DNA of 64,000 bases from Silene conica (Eukaryota; Streptophyta; Magnoliopsida; Caryophyllales; Caryophyllaceae), in assembly GCA_029255685.2 (NCBI GenBank), contig CM055314.2, positions 8,202,399 to 8,266,398 on the forward strand, in the 5' to 3' direction. Below the pieces are notes generated by a model, which saw only the letters and a program-made list of their open reading frames with translations, did no database searches and was not told where the DNA came from. The position numbers were made by a program, and so were the translations under genes. Below, piece by piece: positions 57,737 to 64,000 of this stretch (position 1 is the first letter of the stretch; every line of letters begins with the position of its first letter).

Positions 57737-60067
57737 TTAAAGACAGGATTTAGGTACCCAAGCATACTTGGGTCCTTTGTTGTTAGTAATCACAAATACA
57801 TCTTCCTTTTTAACCCAGACTTGTCTTACATAGGTCTTTCTATATCGGTAGTGGTTGGGTTTTGATGTTTTTGTGTAGGTTTTAGTTTGGACTCTTGGTG
57901 ACCATTTCTTGTGTGATGTTTGAGGAGTCTGTTTGGTTCTATTTTTCTTTTCTTCATAGTCAAATGTCATGTCATAGAACCATCTGTGGTCAATGTTTCT
58001 TTCCTCAATTTTATCATTATCATTATCAGAGACAGAATTAGTGTCGCTTGGAGTTCCTAAGGATTTAACAAACTTAACTCCGGTTTTAAAATCTTGTGCG
58101 TGTTTTACACAGTTTTCTCGGAGGTGTCAAGTATGGCCACAATAAGTGCATATTAAATACTCAGGAAGGTCTGCATATTTCCTTCTTCTAAAGTCTCTAT
58201 CTGTTGGACTTTGTTTACATTTTGAGTGATCCCTTCTTCCATAACATTCGTGACCTAAACCCATCTTCATGTTGTTGTCGGATTGTTCAGTTAGGAAGTT
58301 CAGAACGTTAGTGCTTCCTTCCCACTTGTCGTGAACTTTCCGAGCATGAAGAAGGAGTTCTTTTAGGGAATCTTTTTCTTTCTTACATTCACTATGGTCA
58401 GTATTGCTAGACTCTTTTAGGTTTTGAATGTCTTTATGGAAGTCAGACACAATTTTGGCATGTTCTTTCTTGATTTTAGATATACTGAATTCTAGATCCA
58501 TGATTTTGCTTTCGAGAATCTCAACTTCTTCTTGATGAGTCTCATCTTCGACCATAGTCGAGGATTCTGACTTAAGCCGTTCATTAACCTTTCTTAATTC
58601 TGAAGTTATAGCTTCATTAGCTATAACTTTAGATTGAAGCTCTTTAATGTTGAGTTTTAGTTTTGAGGTTATAGCTTCATTAGCTATAACTTTAGACTCA
58701 AGAACCTTTTTCTCAGACATAACTGTTTCCAACTTAGCATTTGCTTCAATGTTTATTTTGGATTTCAGTTTCTTAGCTTTGGCTTTCAGAAGTTGATTTT
58801 CCTCAGCAATATCGAGGATCTGCTCTTTCAAGTCATCTAACTCAAGATTTTGTTCATGACATTGGTCTAGGGTTTTCTCAAAATATTTAATTAGCATAGC
58901 CTTAGATAAGTTTTTAACTTGACTTTTGAGTTGAAGGAAATTTACCTCTTCGTCGTCGTCGTCTGAGTCTGATTCTCCAAGGAGACACATATTCGATGCG
59001 TCATCTTCATCATTGTCGCTTGAGATTAGATCTAGGCTGACGTTGCTAAGGCATAAGTTTGCTACCTCTTCTTCTTCAGAGTCTTCGTCATCTTCAGATT
59101 CTAATTCTCCCCAGCATGACGCAAGCATTACTTTCTTAAATTCTGTCTTGGTCTTTTCTCTTTTTGACTTGTCTTTGATTTTGTCCCAACTTGGACAATC
59201 TTTGATCATGTGGTCTTGTTGTACACACTTGAAACATCCTCTTTTGAAGAATGTTTGTTTGGTGTCAGTTTTCTTTTTGTCGAATGTTTTGTTGTTAGGG
59301 TTTTTGTATCTACCCTTGAAAACTGCTTTCTTAAATCGTCTAGCGAATAGAACTGTTTCATCTTCAAGTTCTTCTTCCCTTACTTCGTTTGTGGAGGCTT
59401 GTAAAGCGACTCCCTTTCCTTTGGGATCATCATCGTTTTTATTTAATATGATCTCGTGAGCCATTAAGGATCCAATCAATTCTTGGTAAGTGATTTTAGA
59501 TAAATCACGTGCTTCCTCTATGGCCGTGACCTTAGGTTGCCACTTTTTGGTGAGACTCCTAAGAATCTTACGAATGATATCCTCAGAATCAATCTTCTTG
59601 CCAAGGTTCCGCAGTTCATTAATAATACAAGAAAATCGTGCAGACATGCTATCAATAGATTCATTCTTTTCCATATTGAAAAGTTCATATCTTTGAACAA
59701 GCAAGTCTATACGATGTTTCCTGACTGCGGATGTTCCTTCATAAGCAAGTTCGAGACTATCCCATATTTCCTTAGCGGAACTACAGGATGAGAATCTATC
59801 GAATTCTGAGGTTATCATACCGTTCTGTAGGAGGCTCATGGCCTTAGAGTTTTTCTCTGCAATTTTGTAATCACTTTCCACATAATCGCTTTCCATTTTT
59901 TCATAGGTTGTTCCATTGGCGGCGGCGACCAAGATCTTCTTTGGTCCAGTTTGGATGATCTTCCAACATTCCCAATCACAACCTTTGATATAATGAGTCA
60001 TCATATTTTTCCATAAACTGTAGTTTTTGCCATCGAAGATAGGGCACTTGAGATGCTTGGAATCCAT
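57737..60067 (-). pseudogene. gag: SIRE-like gag with a nonsense codon in the second zinc knuckle
   Basis: I use the ATG at 60067, since the frame extends upstream only through a GTG. The N-terminal gag core (CPIFDGKNYSLWKNMM, AKEIWDSLELAYEGTS, RYELFNMEKNESIDSM) is followed by one knuckle (CFKCVQQDHMIKDC), an acidic stretch and a long coiled coil with a repeated unit (SKVIANEAITS twice). The second knuckle starts CTYCGHT, and its next codon is TGA (58129-58127) where Gly is expected. After it the same frame continues for about 130 codons to a TAA at 57737. The copy is therefore one substitution away from a full gag frame. Pol follows in another frame. Confidence 0.88.
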
Positions 60068-60140
60068 TGATGAAGGAGTGTATAATATAGAATCAATAGA
60101 AGGATCAAAACTCACGCGGCTAGGCGATCAAGAGCACGAG

Positions 60141-60152
60141 GCTCTGATACCA
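60141..60152 (-). other. Primer binding site of the SIRE-like element
   Basis: The minus strand reads TGGTATCAGAGC (then CTCG) two bases inside the 5' LTR. This is the initiator-Met type usual for SIRE elements. Confidence 0.85.
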
Positions 60153-60154
60153 AT

Positions 60155-61641
60155 TGAAGAGTCTATTGATATAATATACTCAAGAAGGGGGGGGGGTTGA
60201 ATTGAGTATGCCTTCTTTTTAAATCTTCTTCGATGTGTATGTAGTTGTATGATGATCGTTGAGTAGAGCAATAATAAAGTAGAGACACGATATTTTTGAA
60301 GTGGTTCAGTCTCACACTCTGAGACCTACGTCCACTATTCTCGATTAATAAAATTAGTACCAACTCTGGATTACAATTTTATCAACCCTACTCGTGCGAC
60401 TTTGATGTTAGTCACAACTCAATCTAGATACCGCTAAATATCTAGCTACGACAAATACCGTTAAATATTTGTCTTACAACGAGTACCGCTAAATACTCAA
60501 TCTATCTTACGTGAATAAGATAAAGTCTTCAATAGTTTCTTGGTGTCACAATCTTGAATGAAAAAGATCAATGCTTGAGCACTTGAATCTTGAATCGGAT
60601 TTGACAATGAAAAGCTCGAATATGAAGAACAATGATCGGCGGTTTCTCTCTCTCGATTTGCGTGAATATTTGTGTTGTCTTTCGTGTGGTTTAATGTGTC
60701 ATGGTAGTCTATTTATATAGAATATGTATCTAGGTAATTCAAACCCTAGATGATTTAGGAATATTACTTAAACTAGAATACTAGTCTTTTAGTAATACTA
60801 CCTTAAATCTAATCTTAATATATTTAGGAAAGATTTAATAATATACTATATGTATTATATAAGGAAACAATTTCCTAATTCATATTTAGGAAAGATCTTT
60901 ATATAATAAACAATTAGTATCCATATTAAATCAACTTCCTAAACCATGTCAAAGATAATAAAATATATTACCATAATATAATCTTAGTTAGTTTAGGACA
61001 TTAAATAAATACATAATATTTATTTAAATAAATCCTTATTCGATTTATAGAAACGTGACATGGTACACGTTTTCCAAAAATCGAAACAAACCAAAACTTA
61101 GATTATATTTTGACAATTAAAATCATATAAAAAATCTTTAGTTTATTTTAGTAATAAATAATTATCTCATAAGACAATTATTTATTCCTTATTTAACTAA
61201 GAGATGTTTTATATAATTCTATTAAGATTAATAATTCCATATTTATATAGAATACCATTTAAACACTAATTCACACGACACAAATAAGGAAACCAATGTT
61301 TCAACTTAACCACATATATATTTCGATCATTTCTTCATAATGTAGAGGTATAGCTACGAGCTATAACTTGAATCAAACTTGTACTAAAGTTATAGTTGAT
61401 AATTATAACTTTACTTCTTTATGCGCGCTTGTGATCTTCTATCAATCTTCGATATAGTCAACTTCATTGACTAATATGCTTGAATCTTTTATACTTGATT
61501 GATTAGATCTTGTTACTAAATTTCTGTACACTTAGCACACGATTATTCATACGAGTATATAATATATAAATAACTAGACTTGTCATTATCAAAACATAAA
61601 CATATATACTATATATATATATTTGAATATATGGTTCAACA
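60155..61641 (-). repeat. 5' LTR of the SIRE-like element (1,487 bp)
   Basis: This is the partner of 51079-52567. A minus-strand TATA-like box (CTATATAAATAG) lies near 60720-60708. The hairpins at 61349-61365 and 61386-61412 correspond to those in the other copy. Confidence 0.95.
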
Positions 61642-61646
61642 ATGTC

Positions 61647-64000
61647 ACTTCAAGTGAATTTTTACCATCCACTATTTCATCAACTGGGAAAGGAGGCAAA
61701 GGGAAAAGGGTTGAGAACTCTCCAAAGACTCATGTCAATGATGTAAAGATGGAAGTAGGACAAAGTAGCCAATCACAGAACAATGACAAGGTTAGTCTTG
61801 AAGCGCCAGCTAAGGAAAAAAGGTCCACAAAAAAGTCCAACTCCGGTGCTTCGGTATATTCCAAAGTCACAACGCAAGGAGGGTGAAAGTCCTTTTGCTG
61901 AATGTCATAGTTCAAAGACAGTGGCCAAAGAAAAAGTTAAGTCCAGCCATGTAGTCACGCAAGAGTGGATGGTGAAACTCGTCACCCCTCTACCTGGCAC
62001 GGCTGAAAAACAGGTGGTGAAATATGCTCCTGCAGGGTTTGTTCCATCATCAACCAAAGTATCTCAAGGGCAAGAAAGCGGCGTTTTCAACTCCAATGCA
62101 TATAAATTGTTGGCTAAAGCTGGATATGACTTTGAAAATCCCACCCCATTGGGAAAAGTTATAAGTGTTGAGCCTTATGGCCTTAATGAGGCTCAAAAGA
62201 AACTTTTTAAGGAAGAAGGGAGCTTCAATGCTTCTAAGGTTGGCCTAGGCTATGAATCTCCTTCACCTGTAAGGATTGGTGCTCAACGAAAAGTAGATGC
62301 ATTATCCTCTCAGTGCATAACACCTGAGGAAGTGGAAGAAGATGAAAGTCCAAATGACATGACAACATCATCACAATCCTCTGCCTTCGATAGGATTCGG
62401 CCATCTACAATAAGAGTGACTCCTTATGTGTTTGATCGATTAGGGAGGCATACTTTGCCACAACAAGAAATTCCCTTAAGAAATTGTTTTTCCGTCTTCA
62501 AGAGATTGGGTGTTTGGGATCATGTCACTAGTGCTCGCGAGTCAAGTACCTCATCACATTTGAAGAAGAAAGGATCCGTGCTTAAGCGTTTGGGCACTCC
62601 ATCTCGTTCTGTGTTTGATCGCTTGAAAGACTCCAATGGGATTAAAGATCATAGGAAAATGCATAAAGCCTCAAGACGTGAAAGCGAAGATGAGGTGAAA
62701 GTCAGTGATGATCTCAGAAGTGTCGTCCCTTCTCGAATGAAGCGCATAGAGGTGATAAACATAGTGCAAGAACAACCACTGAAGGTGAAAAGGCATGTTG
62801 TGGTCCTTACTAATCAAGAGAAGACCTCATCCTTCCAAGAAAAGTGGAAGCCTCGACTTGGTGGAGTTTCAACAATACCGAATACGAGTAACACAAAAGA
62901 GTTGGAAGATGAAATAATGACATCTTATCACATCACCGTAGAGGAAGTTCTTGATGCTAATGAAGAAGTTGAAGCTGATGAAGCCCCAGAATTGCTAGAA
63001 GTCGATGACCTAAAGGAGCTGAACTTAGGTACTTCGGAGGACCCTCGACCAATATATGTTAGTGCACTTCTTACAGAAAAGGAGGAACATGAGTACTTCA
63101 AGCTTTTAGCTGAGTACAAAGATGTTTTTGCTTGGAATTACATAGAAATGCCAGGGTTAAGTCCTAAAATTGCAGTACATCGCTTGGCAGTGAGGAAAGG
63201 TGTGAGTCCCAAGAAACAACCTCAACGACGTTTCAGGTCAGAATTGGTTCCTGAAATTGAGAAAGAAGTGAACAAACTCATTGAAGCTGGTTTTATTCGA
63301 GAGGTAACATACCCAACATGGATTGCTAACATTGTGCCCGTCAGAAAGAAGAATGGCCAGTTACGCGTTTGTGTGGATTTTCGAGATCTCAATGATGTTT
63401 GCCCAAAAGATGATTTTCCTTTGCCTGTCACGGAGCTCATGATTGATGCGACGACTGGACATGAAGCTCTTTCCTTCATGGATTGCACTGCAGGATATAA
63501 TCAAATTCTCATGGCACCTGAGGATCAAGAGGCCACTGCTTTCCGTACTCCAAAGGGGATATTTTGTTACAAAGTTATGCCATTTGGTCTCAAGAATGCA
63601 GGAGCAACATACCAACGCGCTATGCAAAAGATCTTTGATGACATGCTACACAAGTCAATTGAGTGTTATGTTGATGATGTTGTGGTTAAGTCCAAGAAAA
63701 GGGAAGGCCATCTTGATGACCTTCGTAACGTCTTCGAACGACTGCGAAAATGCCAACTCAAGATGAATCCACTCAAATGTGCCTTTGGAGTTACTTCAGG
63801 TAAATTCTTAGGGTTTGTGGTTCGACATAGAGGAATTGAGATTGATCAATCAAAGATCAAAGCCATTCAAGAAATGCCAACACCTAAAAATTTGAAGGAG
63901 CTACGTGGTCTACAAGGTCGCTTAGCTTACATTCGCAGGTTCATCTCTAACCTCGCAGGACGTTGTCAGCCATTTAGTCATCTTATGAAGAAGGATGCTA
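61647..64000 (+). pseudogene. pol: Ogre-like pol: linker and reverse transcriptase (partial)
   Basis: The host frame resumes in phase at 61647 and stops at 61884-61886. The neighbouring frame, entered near an A run (61829-61834), is open from 61840 to the window end (720 codons). Its first 390 codons are a linker with repeated FDRL/FKRLG motifs (SAFDRI, YVFDRLGR, SVFKRLG, SVLKRLG, SVFDRLKD at about 62380-62630). The RT begins near 63060 (EYFKLLAEYKDVFAWNYIEM), with CVDFRDLNDVCPKDDFPLP, VMPFGLKNAGATYQR and the catalytic CYVDDVVVKS (63664-63693). The window ends soon after, in the connection region. Ogre elements often carry a spliced stretch between protease and RT. I did not find convincing intron ends here. 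Confidence 0.87.

Larger units (their letters stand above)
51079..61641 (-). mobile_element. SIRE-like Ty1/copia LTR retrotransposon (10.6 kb), nested in the Ogre-like element
   Basis: The element is 10,563 bp with LTRs of 1,489 bp (51079-52567) and 1,487 bp (60155-61641). I noticed two substitutions plus a TA-repeat difference between them. The target duplication ATGTC is perfect (51074-51078 and 61642-61646). The primer site TGGTATCAGAGC (60152-60141) and a run AAAAAGGGGGAATT before the 3' LTR are in place. A long gag with a coiled-coil tail, copia pol, and about 1.9 kb between pol and the 3' LTR where SIRE elements carry an envelope-like ORF all fit the SIRE/Maximus lineage. Gag has one nonsense codon, and pol is in another frame. 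Confidence 0.95.

Noticed and set aside
58867-59459. Ser-rich plus-strand ORF opposite SIRE-like gag
   Set aside because: It mirrors the acidic, GAA/GAT-rich gag segment on the other strand.

Overview
The window is nuclear DNA of a flowering plant, most likely a eudicot. The signs are a P-type pentatricopeptide-repeat (PPR) gene, spliced remnants of plant genes (receptor kinase, ARID-type, WD40/ASG2-type, AWPM-19-type) and a dense set of Ty1/copia and Ty3/gypsy LTR retrotransposons in AT-rich spacer. I cannot name the species. I see no bacterial or organellar genes, no tRNA or rRNA genes and no CRISPR array.

Layout. 1-0.6 kb: 3' end of a PPR gene, the only apparently intact host gene. 1.4-6.1 kb: three disabled gene fragments, all on the minus strand. 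6.2-7.7 kb: a minus-strand fragment of a large LTR family carrying an array of hairpins with co-varying stems. 8.8-9.9 kb: a MITE-like element inserted at the junction of a 150-bp tandem duplication. 10.1-20.3 kb: a complete Tat/Retand-like gypsy element (minus strand) with 636-bp LTRs and an extra, spliced gene on the opposite strand. 23.3-28.2 kb: an Ale-like copia element. 30.0-35.7 kb: a chromovirus-like gypsy element. 36.4-41.8 kb: rearranged pieces of the same large LTR family in both orientations. 43.8 kb: an AWPM-19-like remnant. 44.4-64.0 kb: an Ogre/Tat-type element (plus strand) that runs off the window and is split twice, by a 3.06-kb solo LTR in gag and by a complete SIRE-like copia element between protease and reverse transcriptase.

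How the parts work together. The four elements with two LTRs in the window have matching LTR pairs. Perfect 5-bp target duplications can be read for the Tat element (GTTAC), the chromovirus (CAATG), the solo LTR (AGGAC) and the SIRE element (ATGTC). Each insertion is therefore a discrete event, and the order of nesting in the last 20 kb is clear. The Tat element is closest to intact: gag-protease and pol share one frame, separated by a single UAG in a leaky-stop context (CARYYA). Its convergent antisense gene (putative gypsy-type transposon domain plus coiled coil) has two consistent introns. The other elements carry a few point lesions.

The most unusual signals are the recoding site, the antisense spliced gene, the arrays of compensating hairpins in the large LTR family, and three covarying hairpins inside the coding sequence of the SIRE-like element.
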